A stretch of 60,538 nucleotides of DNA from Pseudomonadota bacterium (GCA_029572955.1 JAKPQE010000065.1:1-60538); one strand, 5' to 3'; shown: positions 1 to 8,739, numbered from the stretch's first letter. Program-made: numbers and translations. The notes: generated by a model from the letters alone, not told the origin.

Positions 1-87
1 CCGGCGCAACAGGTGATCGCGCGGAACAAGCTGATCGAGCGTCACCATCTCGATCGCCAGTTGTTCAGGTCCAGGTTCCTTCAGCAT
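1..87 (-). CDS. IS1182-like transposase, 5' end only (cut by window edge)
   Basis: The minus strand encodes 29 residues from an ATG, beginning MLKEPGPEQLAIEMVTLDQL and then VPRDHLLRR, where the window ends. This opening matches the N-terminus I know from IS1182-family transposases (M-L-x-E-P-G-P, then V-P-x-D-H-L-L-R). Only the start is visible, so intactness, catalytic residues and the far end of the element cannot be judged. Two hairpins lie just upstream (101-162) and could shield the transposase from transcription coming from the neighbouring gene. The family call rests on the motif alone. Confidence 0.72.
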   Translation of the reverse strand, partial: MLKEPGPEQLAIEMVTLDQLVPRDHLLRR

Positions 88-100
88 GACCCACTGAATC

Positions 101-162
101 AAAAACCCCCGGCCAACACCAGGGGTTTGTCAGCAGTCTGGGGCGCGGAAGACCCGCGCCCC
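101..162 (-). terminator. Two successive hairpins after the Bax-inhibitor gene
   Basis: On the minus strand a GC-rich hairpin (arms GGGGCGCGG and CCGCGCCCC, 140-162) is followed by a second one (arms AAACCCC and GGGGGTTT, 101-128) ending in a T-run. The second has the form of an intrinsic terminator. They lie between the Bax-inhibitor stop and the transposase start. The distal hairpin may belong to the insertion element rather than to the host gene. Confidence 0.6.
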
Positions 163-189
163 ATTCCGATTTCCGGTCTGCCGCCGCGA

Positions 190-957
190 TCACTCGCGAT
201 TGCCGAAGAGCTGCAGCAGCATCATGAACAGGTTGATGAAGTCGAGGTAGAGGCGCAGCGCGCCGATGATCGACTTGCGGCCCATCACCGTGCCGTCGTC
301 GCCGGCATAGTACATCTCCTTGATCTGCTGGGTGTCGTAGGCGGTGAGGCCCGAGAACACCAGCACGCCGATGATCGAGATGGCGAACTGCAGCGCCGAG
401 GAGGCGAGGAAGATGTTCACCAGCGAGGCGATGATGATGCCGATGAGACCCATGAACAGGAACGAGCCGAGGCCCGACAGGCTCTTGCTGGTCGTGTAGC
501 CGTAGACGCTGAGCGCGCCGAACGACGCCGCGGTGATGAAGAACACCCGGGCGATGCTGCCATGCGCGTAGACGAGGAAGATCGTCGAGAGCGAGACGCC
601 GACAAGGGCCGAATAGACCCAGAACAGCGTCTGGGCGCCGCCGACGCTCATCGAGTTGATGCGCGCCGAAAGCCAGAACACGAGGCCGAGCGGGGCGAGC
701 ATGACCACCCACTTCAGCGGCGAGGTGTAGAGCATCGTGCCGATATCGGTCAGGTGCATGGCGCCGTCCGGGCCGACGCCGACGGCGAGCTTGAAGGTGC
801 CGATGGCGGCAAGGCCGGTCACCGCCAGGGCGATCGCCATGTAGTTGTAGACCCCGAGCATGTAGCTGCGCAGGCCCTGATCGATGGCGCCAGCTTCCAC
901 GCCTGCTCCGGTACGATAGCCGTAGCCCGCCGAAGGATTGCGATCGTAGTTGGACAT
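190..957 (-). CDS. Bax inhibitor-1/YccA family membrane protein
   Basis: A 255-residue polytopic inner-membrane protein with about seven hydrophobic segments after a polar N-terminus of about 35 residues. The C-terminal half has the family features: an acidic residue in TAYDTQQIKEMY, a final helix YLDFINLFMMLLQLFG and the polar tail NRE. Bacterial relatives (YccA, YetJ) are linked to FtsH regulation and pH-dependent calcium leak; which of these applies here is not visible. The ATG at 957 is preceded by GGAGA about ten bases upstream. The gene is monocistronic, with its own promoter-like element at 1021-1049 and a terminator at 101-162. Confidence 0.9.
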   Translation of the reverse strand: MSNYDRNPSAGYGYRTGAGVEAGAIDQGLRSYMLGVYNYMAIALAVTGLAAIGTFKLAVGVGPDGAMHLTDIGTMLYTSPLKWVVMLAPLGLVFWLSARINSMSVGGAQTLFWVYSALVGVSLSTIFLVYAHGSIARVFFITAASFGALSVYGYTTSKSLSGLGSFLFMGLIGIIIASLVNIFLASSALQFAISIIGVLVFSGLTAYDTQQIKEMYYAGDDGTVMGRKSIIGALRLYLDFINLFMMLLQLFGNRE

Positions 958-1020
958 CGTTGGGATTTCTCCGTTGTTGCCGGACGCCTCGTGTGCGCCG
1001 CGCGAAAAACCGTCCGCGTC

Positions 1021-1049
1021 AATATGGTCGCGACCATCCGGTGCTACAA
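1021..1049 (-). promoter_or_regulatory. Candidate promoter of the Bax-inhibitor gene with overlapping palindrome
   Basis: On the minus strand TTGTAG (1049-1044) and CATATT (1026-1021) are separated by exactly 17 bases, a plausible sigma-70 layout. The 14-bp perfect palindrome ATGGTCGCGACCAT (1024-1037) fills most of the spacer and touches the -10 box, as an operator would. No regulator is identified. Confidence 0.4.
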
Positions 1050-1107
1050 GACCAAATCGGCATCGCGGTGAACGCGCCTTCCGCTACGACAACCGGACCT
1101 CGCCGCC

Positions 1108-3690
1108 TCAGAGTTCGCGCAGCACGCTCGCCGGCTTGTTGCCGAGAACCCGCCAGGTTCCGAAGAGTCCGAAGACGATGGTGAGGGCGAGCGCCCCGAG
1201 CGCGGCGAGTGCCGCCGTGCCCGGCAGGAAGGTGAAGCCGATGTGCATCACTTTTTCGAGAACCACATAGGCCGCGAGCGCCCCGGCTCCGACGCCGAAG
1301 AGCGCCGTCGCCACGCCGAGGATCAGGTATTCGAGCCCGAAGGCGAAGACCAGCCGGCGCCGCGTCGCCCCGAGGGTCATCAGCACCACCGCATCGTGGA
1401 TGCGCGCCCGGTGGCTCGCCGCCAGCGCGCCGGCGAGCACCAGCACCGAGACGACGAGGGTGACGCTGCTCGCCGCCCGTACCGCGAAGGCGAGTTCGCC
1501 GACGAGATCGTTGGCCGCCTGCAGCGCTTCCTTCACCCGCACCGCCGTCACCGCCGGGAATTCCCGCGTCACGGCCTTGAGGAGTTCGATCTCCTCCGCC
1601 GTCGTCGCCTTGCCGGGGAAGGACACGGTGGCAAGGTGGGTATGCGGCGCGCCGGCGAAGCTGTTCGGCGAGAACACCATGACAAAGTTGATGGCGAGCG
1701 AGCGCCATTCGACCTCGCGGAAATTGGCGATCTTCGCCGTGATCTCGCGGCCGAGCACGTTGACGCTGACCGGATCGCCGAGCTTCAGGCCGAGCTCGCC
1801 GGCAAGCTCGCCCTCGAAGGAGACGAGCGGCTCGCCCTGATGGTCGGCCGGCCACCAGGCGCCGGCCGATAGCGTCGAATTTTCCGGCAACTCGGCCGAA
1901 TAGGTGATGCCGCGATCGCCGTTCAGCACCCAGGCCGCCCCCGGCGGCGGCGTGATCTCGTCGGCCGGAACGCCGGCGAGCGCCGTGATCCGCCCGCGCA
2001 GCATCGGCACGCTCTCGACGGTCGCGCCCGGTGCCTCGGCCTTCAGGAAGCCGAGGAAGCGGTCCTTCTCGCCATTGTCGATGTCGAGGAAGAAAAAGCT
2101 CGGCGCCGCCGCCGGCAGGGTCGAGGTGAGATTGTGCCTGAGATTGCCGTCGATCTGCGAAATCGTGACGAGGAGCGCGAGGCCGAGGCCGAGCGACAGC
2201 GTCACTGTCGGCGTCAGCGCGCCCGGCCGGTAGATGTTGGTGAGGGCGAGGCGCAGCCCCGTCGAGCGCGGCCGCGGCAGCCGCCGTGCCGCCGCCATCA
2301 GGCCCGTGCCGACGAGGCGCAGGATGACGAAGGCCGCCGCCGAGGCGCCGATATAGACGAAGGCCACCCGCGTGTCGTCGGCGCTCGCCACCGCGAGCGT
2401 CGCGAGAAGGCCGATCGCCGCCGCCGTCGCGAGGCCGTGCGCCGGCTTCGGCCAGCGCCGGGCTGGGTCGATGAGATCGCGAAAGAGCGCCGAGACCGGC
2501 ACGTCGCTCGCCCGGCCGAGCGGCCAGAGCGCGAAGGCGAGCGCGGTGAGAAGGCCGTAGGCGACCGCCATCAGCAGCTCGCGCGGATAGATGTCGATGG
2601 CGAGCGGGAACGGCAGCACGCCGGCGAGCAGCCTTGCGGCGACCGGCGGCGCCAGCGCGCCGATCGCGAGGCCGATGGCAATCCCGATGCCGGCGATCAT
2701 CAGGATCTGGATGAGATAGAGCGAAAGGACGAAGCCGCCCGAGGCGCCGACGCATTTCAGCGTCGCGATGACGTTCTGCTTGGTGTCGAGAAAGGCGCGG
2801 ACCGCATTGGCGACGCCGATGCCGCCGACGACGAGCGCCGTGAGGCCGACGAGTGTCAGGAACTGGGCGAAGCGGTTGATGTTCTGCTCGAGCCGCGGCG
2901 CCGCATTGGCCCGCGAGCGCACCTGCCAGCCGGCCTGCGGAAAGGCCGCCTCGGCCGCCGCCACCGCGCGCTCGACCGCAGCGGCCTCGCCATTCGGCAG
3001 CTTCACCCGGTTGTGCCACTGGACGAGGCTGCCGGGCCGGAGGAGGCCACTGTCGTCGAGCGCGGCGCGCGAGATCATCAGCCGCGGGCCGAAGCCGGGG
3101 CCGCCGACGAGCCGGTCGGGTTCGGCCGCGATCGTCCCGGCGATGACGAGCCGCAGATTGCCGAAAAGGGCCTCGTCGCCGACCTCGAGGCCGAGACGCA
3201 GCATCAGCGCCGGCTCGGCGAGCGCGCCGTAGCGCCCGTCCGCCCGGCGCGCCAGCGCCGCCTGGACCTCGCCGCCGCCCTCGATCGCAAGTTCGCCGTA
3301 AAGCGGATAGGTCGCGTCGACCGCCTTCATCTCGACCAGCGTCGCGTCGTTGCCGTCGGCCCGGCGCAGCATCGCCCGCATGGTGCCGGCGACCGACACC
3401 CGCCCGAGCCCGTCGAGGAAGGCGCGTTCCTCGGCGCTCGCCTGGCGCTGCACGAGGTCGAAGGAGATGTCGCCGCCGACGAGCACCTGGCCCTCGCGCG
3501 AGATGCCGTCGGTCAGCGCCCGCGACAGCGAGCCGACGCCGGCGATCGCGGCAACGCCGATGGCGATGCAGGCAAGGAACACATAGAAGCCGGAAAGGCC
3601 GCCGCGCAGCTCGCGAAGCGCGAAGCGGAACGCGGTGCGAAGGCCGCCGCCCGGCGGGATCGCGGCAGCCGGCTGGTAGGGCGCGTTCAT
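1108..3690 (-). CDS. FtsX-like ABC transporter permease, YbbP type
   Basis: An 860-residue MacB/FtsX-family permease. An N-terminal transmembrane helix is followed by a large periplasmic domain, a block of helices around residues 265-425, a second periplasmic domain and three C-terminal helices. This duplicated layout is that of YbbP/YfiC-type proteins. The start is ATG at 3690 (MNAPYQPAAA), overlapping the stop of the ATPase gene by four bases (ATGA), so the two are translationally coupled. A longer frame open to 4479 is only read-through of the ATPase gene in another frame. By analogy with E. coli ybbA-ybbP beside tesA, the pair probably exports or extracts a lipophilic substrate; the substrate is unknown. 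Confidence 0.88.
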   Translation of the reverse strand: MNAPYQPAAAIPPGGGLRTAFRFALRELRGGLSGFYVFLACIAIGVAAIAGVGSLSRALTDGISREGQVLVGGDISFDLVQRQASAEERAFLDGLGRVSVAGTMRAMLRRADGNDATLVEMKAVDATYPLYGELAIEGGGEVQAALARRADGRYGALAEPALMLRLGLEVGDEALFGNLRLVIAGTIAAEPDRLVGGPGFGPRLMISRAALDDSGLLRPGSLVQWHNRVKLPNGEAAAVERAVAAAEAAFPQAGWQVRSRANAAPRLEQNINRFAQFLTLVGLTALVVGGIGVANAVRAFLDTKQNVIATLKCVGASGGFVLSLYLIQILMIAGIGIAIGLAIGALAPPVAARLLAGVLPFPLAIDIYPRELLMAVAYGLLTALAFALWPLGRASDVPVSALFRDLIDPARRWPKPAHGLATAAAIGLLATLAVASADDTRVAFVYIGASAAAFVILRLVGTGLMAAARRLPRPRSTGLRLALTNIYRPGALTPTVTLSLGLGLALLVTISQIDGNLRHNLTSTLPAAAPSFFFLDIDNGEKDRFLGFLKAEAPGATVESVPMLRGRITALAGVPADEITPPPGAAWVLNGDRGITYSAELPENSTLSAGAWWPADHQGEPLVSFEGELAGELGLKLGDPVSVNVLGREITAKIANFREVEWRSLAINFVMVFSPNSFAGAPHTHLATVSFPGKATTAEEIELLKAVTREFPAVTAVRVKEALQAANDLVGELAFAVRAASSVTLVVSVLVLAGALAASHRARIHDAVVLMTLGATRRRLVFAFGLEYLILGVATALFGVGAGALAAYVVLEKVMHIGFTFLPGTAALAALGALALTIVFGLFGTWRVLGNKPASVLREL

Positions 3691-4415
3691 TCTCCCGCCA
3701 CCTCGCTCTCGGCCGGCTCGGCCGGTTCGTCGCCCTCGATCTCGCCGTCCTTCAGCCGGACGATGCGGGCGCAGCGCCGGGCGAGCCGCAGGTCGTGGGT
3801 GACGAGGAACAGCGTCATCCGGCGCGTCGCCTGCGCAGCGAACAGCAGGTCGACGATCTTCTCGCCGGTCGCCTCGTCGAGATTGCCCGTCGGCTCGTCG
3901 GCGATGAGGATCGGCGGATTGGCGACGAGCGCCCGGGCGATCGCCACGCGCTGCTGCTCGCCGCCGGAAAGCGCCGCCGGATAGTGCGAGAGGCGGGCGC
4001 CGAGGCCGACCGATTCGAGTTCGGCCCGGGCCCGCTCGAAGGCCCGCGGCTCGCCGGCGAGTTCCAGCAGCACGGCGACGTTTTCGAGCGCCGTCATGTT
4101 CGGCACGAGATGGAACGACTGGAAGACGATGCCGATGCGCCGGCCGCGGAACCGGGCGAGCGCGTCCTCGCTGAGCCGGCCGAGATCCTCGCCGGCGATC
4201 CGGACGATGCCGCTGTCGGCCCGCTCGAGGCCCGCCGTCACCATCAGGAGCGTCGACTTGCCCGAGCCCGACGGCCCGACGAGGCCGACCGCCTCGCCCG
4301 CCGGCACCCTGAGGCTGACGCCCTTCAGGATATGCACCCGCGCCGCGCCCTCGCCGAGCGTGAGATGGACGTCTTCGAGATCGATCGCGGGGTTGTTCAC
4401 GGGGCGAATATCCAT
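3687..4415 (-). CDS. ABC transporter ATP-binding protein, YbbA/LolD-like
   Basis: A 242-residue ATPase with Walker A GPSGSGKST (about residues 47-55), Q-loop FQSFH, signature LSGGEQQR, Walker B ILIADEP and the H-loop VTHD. The SGGEQQR signature and short length place it with LolD/MacB/YbbA importers of energy for FtsX-type permeases. It is the first gene of a two-gene operon with the permease and is divergent from the tesA-like gene across 78 bases. No strong Shine-Dalgarno precedes the ATG at 4415, so a GTG five codons downstream is a possible alternative start. Confidence 0.92.
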   Translation of the reverse strand: MDIRPVNNPAIDLEDVHLTLGEGAARVHILKGVSLRVPAGEAVGLVGPSGSGKSTLLMVTAGLERADSGIVRIAGEDLGRLSEDALARFRGRRIGIVFQSFHLVPNMTALENVAVLLELAGEPRAFERARAELESVGLGARLSHYPAALSGGEQQRVAIARALVANPPILIADEPTGNLDEATGEKIVDLLFAAQATRRMTLFLVTHDLRLARRCARIVRLKDGEIEGDEPAEPAESEVAGE

Positions 4416-4493
4416 ATCTATCTGAGCGATGGGCGAGGCGCCCCATGATGGCGCCGCAACGGCCGAGGACCAACCTCATATGGGGCGCGAGGC

Positions 4494-5159
4494 ATGAGTT
4501 TCAAAACTGCCTTTCGGAGAGCGACCGCCATCGCCGGGCTCGTCGCGCTCCTCGCCGGCGCGGGCCTTGCCGCGGCGGCGCCGGCGCGGGCCGAGCCGCT
4601 CGTCCTCGTCGCCTTCGGCGACAGCCTCACCGCCGGCTACGGTGTCGGCGCCGCCGACGCCTTCCCGGTCCGTCTCGAAGCGGCGCTGCAGGCGCGCGGC
4701 CACGACGTCAGAATCGTCAATGCCGGCGTTTCCGGCGACACGTCCTCGGGCGGCCTTGCCCGGCTCGACTGGTCGCTGCCGCAGGAGACCGGCGCCGTCA
4801 TCCTCGAACTCGGCGCCAACGACGCCCTGCGCGGCATCGACCCGGCCGTCACCGAGAAGTCGCTCGACGCCATCCTCGGCAAGCTCGCGGCGCGCCAAAT
4901 TCCGGTGCTCGTCGCCGGCATGAAGGCGCCGCCCAACATGGGCGAGGACTACGCCGCGCGGTTCGACGCGATCTTCCCGACGCTCGCCGAAAAATACGGC
5001 GCCCTCCTCTATCCCTTCTTCCTCGACGGCGTCGCCGCCGACCCGAGCCTCAACCAGCCCGACGGCATCCATCCGACGCCGGCTGGCGTCGCCGTCATCG
5101 TCGAGCGCATCCTGCCGCTCGTCGAAGACCTCGTCGCCCGCGCCGGGACGCGCTCCTGA
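4494..5159 (+). CDS. tesA: Arylesterase / lysophospholipase, SGNH hydrolase (TesA-like)
   Basis: A 221-residue exported SGNH hydrolase. A signal peptide (about 1-33, ending ARA) precedes block I FGDSLTAGYG with the nucleophile Ser44. Block III GAND lies at 107-110, and block V DGIH supplies Asp190 and His193. This order and spacing are those of E. coli TesA (thioesterase I / protease I / lysophospholipase L1). It is divergent from the YbbA-YbbP-like exporter, the same neighbourhood as in E. coli, which supports a joint role in lipid or acyl-ester handling in the periplasm. Confidence 0.9.
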   Translation: MSFKTAFRRATAIAGLVALLAGAGLAAAAPARAEPLVLVAFGDSLTAGYGVGAADAFPVRLEAALQARGHDVRIVNAGVSGDTSSGGLARLDWSLPQETGAVILELGANDALRGIDPAVTEKSLDAILGKLAARQIPVLVAGMKAPPNMGEDYAARFDAIFPTLAEKYGALLYPFFLDGVAADPSLNQPDGIHPTPAGVAVIVERILPLVEDLVARAGTRS

Positions 5160-5188
5160 CGGCCACCAACCAAAGGCAGATCCGACCG

Positions 5189-6235
5189 ATGCAGTATCGC
5201 CAGCTCGGCACGACCGACCTTCGCGTTTCCGAAATCACCCTCGGCACGATGACCTTCGGCGAGCAGAACACCGAGGCCGAGGGCCACGAGCAGATGGACC
5301 GCGCGCTCGACGCCGGCATCAACATCCTCGATGCCGCCGAGCTCTATCCGATCGCCCCGCGCCGCGAGACGCAGGGCCGCACCGAGGAGATCATCGGCAC
5401 CTGGATGAAGGCGCGGCGCAACCGCGACCGCGTCGTCATCGCCACCAAGGTGATCGGCCGCTCGACCATGGACTGGTTCCGCGACGACGGCGCCAGGGGC
5501 GAGCTGTCGCGCCCGCAGATCCTCGAGGCCGTCGACAAGAACCTGCGGCGCCTGCAGACCGACTATATCGACCTCTATCAGGTGCACTGGCCCGACCGCG
5601 CCGTCCCGACCTTCGGCTCCAACCCCACCGTCTACAAGGTCGAGCCGGCCCCCGAGATCGCCATCGAGGAAACCCTCGACGTCCTCGGCGAGCTGGTGAA
5701 ATCCGGCAAGGTGCGCCATGTCGGCATTTCGAACGAGAGCCCGTGGGGCACCATGCGCTATCTGCGCCACCACGAGCGCAGCGGCGCGCCGCGCATCCAG
5801 TCGATCCAGAACGCCTACAACCTCGTCAACCGCACCTTCGAGGTCGGCCTTGCCGAGTTCTGCACGCGCGAGACCGTCTCGCTGCTCGCCTATTCACCCC
5901 TCGGCCAGGGCTTCCTCACCGGCAAGTATCGCAACGGCGCCAGGCCCGCCGGTGCCCGCAAGACCCTCTTCGACCGCCTGCAGCGCTACGAGAAGCCCGG
6001 CACCGACGCGGCGGTGGAGAAATACTGCGCGCTTGCCGCCGAACTCGGCGTCTCGCCCTCGGTGCTCGCCATCGCCTTCGTGCTGTCGCGCCCCTTCGTC
6101 ACCTCGACGATCATCGGCGCGACCTCGATGGCCCAGCTCGAGGAAGACCTTTCCGCCCTCGATTTCGCCATCACGCCGGAAATCGAGGAGCGCATCGACG
6201 CCATTCACCAGATACACTCGAACCCGGCCCCCTGA
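5189..6235 (+). CDS. NADP(H)-dependent aldo/keto reductase, Tas-like
   Basis: A 348-residue aldo/keto reductase of the Tas subgroup, recognised by the N-terminus MQYRQLGTTDLRVSEITLGT and the ETQGRTEEIIG segment. The expected catalytic tetrad is visible as Asp48, Tyr53, Lys87 and His133 (in YQVHWPDR). It probably reduces small carbonyls in the cytoplasm; the physiological substrate is unknown even for E. coli Tas. The ATG at 5189 gives the conserved N-terminus. The frame is open further upstream through the tesA-like gene, but that part is a shadow. It starts 29 bases after tesA and may be co-transcribed. Confidence 0.9.
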   Translation: MQYRQLGTTDLRVSEITLGTMTFGEQNTEAEGHEQMDRALDAGINILDAAELYPIAPRRETQGRTEEIIGTWMKARRNRDRVVIATKVIGRSTMDWFRDDGARGELSRPQILEAVDKNLRRLQTDYIDLYQVHWPDRAVPTFGSNPTVYKVEPAPEIAIEETLDVLGELVKSGKVRHVGISNESPWGTMRYLRHHERSGAPRIQSIQNAYNLVNRTFEVGLAEFCTRETVSLLAYSPLGQGFLTGKYRNGARPAGARKTLFDRLQRYEKPGTDAAVEKYCALAAELGVSPSVLAIAFVLSRPFVTSTIIGATSMAQLEEDLSALDFAITPEIEERIDAIHQIHSNPAP

Positions 6236-6269
6236 GGGCCGGTGATTCTGCGCCGGCCCGATCCCGCTG

Positions 6270-6316
6270 GAGCGTTTCCAGGCGAAGCGGAAACCGGTTC
6301 GCCGTCCGGAAATGCG
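6270..6316. repeat. Copy 1 of a 47-bp dispersed intergenic repeat
   Basis: The segment starts GAGCGTTTCCAGGCGAAGCG, has ACCGGTT in the middle and ends CCGGAAATGCG. It matches the segment at 8738-8784 at 38 of 47 positions with no gaps. Elements with this core (GAGCGTTTTC, ACCGGTT, CCGGAAACGCG) are abundant between genes in Hyphomicrobiales genomes. Here it sits in the 158-base gap between two co-directional genes. Confidence 0.65.
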
Positions 6317-6393
6317 ATAGAACAACAACTTGGAGCCATTCACCGATTCCGTGAAGAGGTGAACGGCTCTGGCCCCGACGAGAGGAGCCGGCC

Positions 6394-6930
6394 ATGCCCC
6401 GCCTCTTCACCGCCCTCGAAATTCCGCCCGACATCGCCGATCGTCTTTCGAGCCTGCGCGGCGGCCTTTCCAATGCCCGCTGGATCACCCCGGAGAACTA
6501 CCACGTCACCCTGCGCTTCATCGGCGACATCGACGACCGCACCGCCGACATGGTGCTCGACGAACTCGACGGCATCATCCGCCATCTCGCCTTCGTGGTG
6601 ACGCTGACCGGGCTCGACGCCTTCGGCGGCAGCCGGCCGCGCGCCGTGATCGCCCGCATCGAGCCCTCGCGACCGCTGGTCGAGCTCGCCGCCGACCACG
6701 AGCGCGCCATGCAGCGCATCGGCCTTGCCGCCGAGACGCGCAAGTTCACGCCGCATGTGACGCTCGCCCGCCTGCGCGGCATTTCCTCGATGGCCGTCGC
6801 CGGCTATCTCGCCTCGCGCGGCGCGGCCTTTTCGCCGATGAGTTTCGAAGCGCGCCGCTTCGTGCTCTACTCGTCGCGTGCCTCGACCGGCGGCGGGCCC
6901 TATATCGTCGAGCACGCCTGGCCCCTTTGA
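6394..6930 (+). CDS. thpR: RNA 2',3'-cyclic phosphodiesterase (ThpR/LigT family)
   Basis: A 178-residue 2H phosphoesterase. The two catalytic HxTx motifs are both HVTL, at residues 37-40 and 121-124, the expected duplicated arrangement. The family hydrolyses 2',3'-cyclic phosphate ends of RNA to 2'-phosphate and can ligate tRNA halves in vitro. Its length is that of the family. It is followed after 42 bases by the pterin dehydratase gene; no functional link is apparent. Confidence 0.92.
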   Translation: MPRLFTALEIPPDIADRLSSLRGGLSNARWITPENYHVTLRFIGDIDDRTADMVLDELDGIIRHLAFVVTLTGLDAFGGSRPRAVIARIEPSRPLVELAADHERAMQRIGLAAETRKFTPHVTLARLRGISSMAVAGYLASRGAAFSPMSFEARRFVLYSSRASTGGGPYIVEHAWPL

Positions 6931-6972
6931 GGCGCCGGGCGCTCCGGCCGACGCAAAGGAAGGGAGAACGAC

Positions 6973-7296
6973 ATGGCGACGAAGCTTTCCGACGAATATC
7001 GCGGCGAACTCCTGTCGCAGCTGAGCGAGTGGACGCTCGCCTCCGACCGCGACGCCCTCAGCCGCACCTTCGCCTTCCGCGATTTCAACGAGGCCTTCGG
7101 CTGGATGACGCGCATCGCGCTCATCGCCGAAAAGCTCGACCATCACCCCGAATGGACCAACGTCTACAACAGCGTCACGGTCACGCTGACCACCCACGAC
7201 GCCGGCGGGCTTTCCGACCTCGACATCAAGCTCGCCCAGGCGATGGACCTCATCGCCGGCCAGACCTCGTCGGGCGGCGGTGGCGGCGGCGACTGA
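6973..7296 (+). CDS. phhB: 4a-hydroxytetrahydrobiopterin dehydratase
   Basis: A 107-residue pterin-4a-carbinolamine dehydratase. The family hallmark HHPEW followed by [14 protein letters not shown] (about residues 50-68) is intact and carries the active-site histidines. It dehydrates 4a-hydroxytetrahydropterin, recycling the cofactor of aromatic amino acid hydroxylases. No hydroxylase gene lies in the window. The C-terminus ends in a run of glycines (GGGGGGD), a small oddity. An AGGGAG ribosome-binding site stands before the ATG. Confidence 0.92.
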   Translation: MATKLSDEYRGELLSQLSEWTLASDRDALSRTFAFRDFNEAFGWMTRIALIAEKLDHHPEWTNVYNSVTVTLTTHDAGGLSDLDIKLAQAMDLIAGQTSSGGGGGGD

Positions 7297-7322
7297 GCCG
7301 CCACACCGGCAGGCGAAACGAT

Positions 7323-7346
7323 AACGGCGCCCTTGCGGGCGCCGTT
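7323..7346. terminator. Bidirectional terminator hairpin between convergent genes
   Basis: A perfect hairpin with arms AACGGCGCCC (7323-7332) and GGGCGCCGTT (7337-7346) and a four-base loop lies between the convergent pterin dehydratase and dehydrogenase genes. There is no long T-run, so its efficiency is uncertain. Confidence 0.6.
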
Positions 7347-7370
7347 GGCATTCCGGCCGTGCTGCGAGCC

Positions 7371-8156
7371 TCACTTCGGCGCGAGGCGGACGGCACCGTC
7401 GAGGCGGATCGACACGCCGTTCAGCATGTCGTTCTCGCAGATGTGCTGCACGAGGGCGCCGAACTCGTCCGGATCGCCGAGCCGCGAGGGGAACGGCACC
7501 GAGGCGGCGAGCGCCGCGCGCACGTCGTCCGGCAGACCGTCGAACATCGGCGTGTGGAAGAGGCCCGGCATGATCGTCGCGACGCGGATGCCCTCGCGGG
7601 CGAGGTCGCGCGCCACCGGCAGGGTGAGCGCCATGATGCCGCCCTTCGAGGCGGCATAGGCGGCCTGGCCCATCTGCCCGTCCTCGGCCGCGACCGACGA
7701 GGTCGACACGATGACGCCGCGCCCGCCGTCGGTGGTGACCGGCTCGAGACCGGCCATGCCGGCCGAGCATTTCGCCATCATGTGGAAGCTGCCGACGAGA
7801 TTGACGCCGATCACCTTGGCAAAGCCGGCGACGTCGTGTGGCCGGATGGCGCCCGTCTCGCGGTCGCGCGAAATGGTCTTCCTGCCGATCACGATGCCGG
7901 CGCAGTTGACGAGGATGCGCTCCTGGCCGTGCGCCGCCCGCGCCTTGGCAAGGCCCGCATCGACGCTCTCTTCGCTCGTCACGTCGACCGGCACGTAGAG
8001 ACCGCCGATCTCGGCGGCGAGGGCCTCGCCCTTCTCCGCGTTGAGGTCGAACAGCGCCACCTTGGCACCCGCCGCCGCCAGGCGCCGCGCGCTCGCCGCG
8101 CCGAGGCCCGAGGCGCCGCCGGTGACGACCGCCGGCGTGTTGGCTCCGATCTGCAT
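7371..8156 (-). CDS. SDR-family 3-hydroxyacyl-CoA dehydrogenase (HSD17B10-like)
   Basis: A 261-residue short-chain dehydrogenase. The NAD-binding motif TGGASGLG is at 12-19, the catalytic serine in STSSV at about 154, and the YAASK pair is Tyr167 and Lys171. The segments GRKTISRDRETG and YAASKGGIMALTLPVARDLA closely resemble type 10 hydroxysteroid/3-hydroxy-2-methylbutyryl-CoA dehydrogenases, which act in isoleucine and fatty-acid oxidation. Acidic residue Asp37 after the second strand fits NAD rather than NADP. It is monocistronic. Confidence 0.85.
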   Translation of the reverse strand: MQIGANTPAVVTGGASGLGAASARRLAAAGAKVALFDLNAEKGEALAAEIGGLYVPVDVTSEESVDAGLAKARAAHGQERILVNCAGIVIGRKTISRDRETGAIRPHDVAGFAKVIGVNLVGSFHMMAKCSAGMAGLEPVTTDGGRGVIVSTSSVAAEDGQMGQAAYAASKGGIMALTLPVARDLAREGIRVATIMPGLFHTPMFDGLPDDVRAALAASVPFPSRLGDPDEFGALVQHICENDMLNGVSIRLDGAVRLAPK

Positions 8157-8313
8157 GGATCAGCACTCCCCGAATTCGTTGCTCGTGAAACCTTGTGTAA
8201 CCGATCGCGGATGAGCCCGCCAGCCGGGCCGCACTTGCAATGACCTTTCGTCCGCACCATTTGCCACGTTGCGGTTTTCGCGGCGCCCGCCGCGATCGAA
8301 ATGGGGGTAGCTG

Positions 8314-8739
8314 ATGGCGAGGACGCACGACGGCACGCTCGATCCCGACGAGATCATCATGCCGAAGCGCGGCGAGAACGACGCCGCGGACGAGGCCCGT
8401 CGCGCCGCCCGCGACGAGAAGAACGTCCGGAAGAATTTCTGGGCGACGGTGCGCAAGGCCGCCCGCTACATTCCGTTCATGGAAGAGGTGATCGCGGCCT
8501 ACTACTGCGCCCTCGACCCCGAGACGCCGTTCCGCGTCCGCGCCACGCTGATCGGCGCGCTCGCCTATTTCGTGATGCCGATCGACGCGATCCCCGATTT
8601 CATTCTCGCCGTCGGCTTCACCGACGACGCGGCCCTGCTCGCCTCGGTCATCGCCATGGTGCGCGCCCACATCCGGCCGGAGCACCGCGACGCCGCCAGG
8701 CGCGTCCTTGCCGAGGAGCAGATCGGCCCCGCGGCCTGA
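8314..8739 (+). CDS. YkvA family (DUF1232) membrane protein
   Basis: A 141-residue protein with a charged N-terminus and the DUF1232 signature: an ALAYFVMPIDAIPDF segment (about residues 87-101) where a short hydrophobic helix contains the conserved D-x-x-P-D pattern. Function is unknown for the family. It is divergent from the dehydrogenase gene across 157 bases, and its TGA stop overlaps the first bases of a dispersed repeat. Confidence 0.8.
   Translation: MARTHDGTLDPDEIIMPKRGENDAADEARRAARDEKNVRKNFWATVRKAARYIPFMEEVIAAYYCALDPETPFRVRATLIGALAYFVMPIDAIPDFILAVGFTDDAALLASVIAMVRAHIRPEHRDAARRVLAEEQIGPAA

Noticed and set aside
1108-4479. A single 1123-codon open frame on the minus strand
   Set aside because: Its first part is an out-of-frame reading of the ABC ATPase gene; only the permease from 3690 onward has family features and a coupled start.
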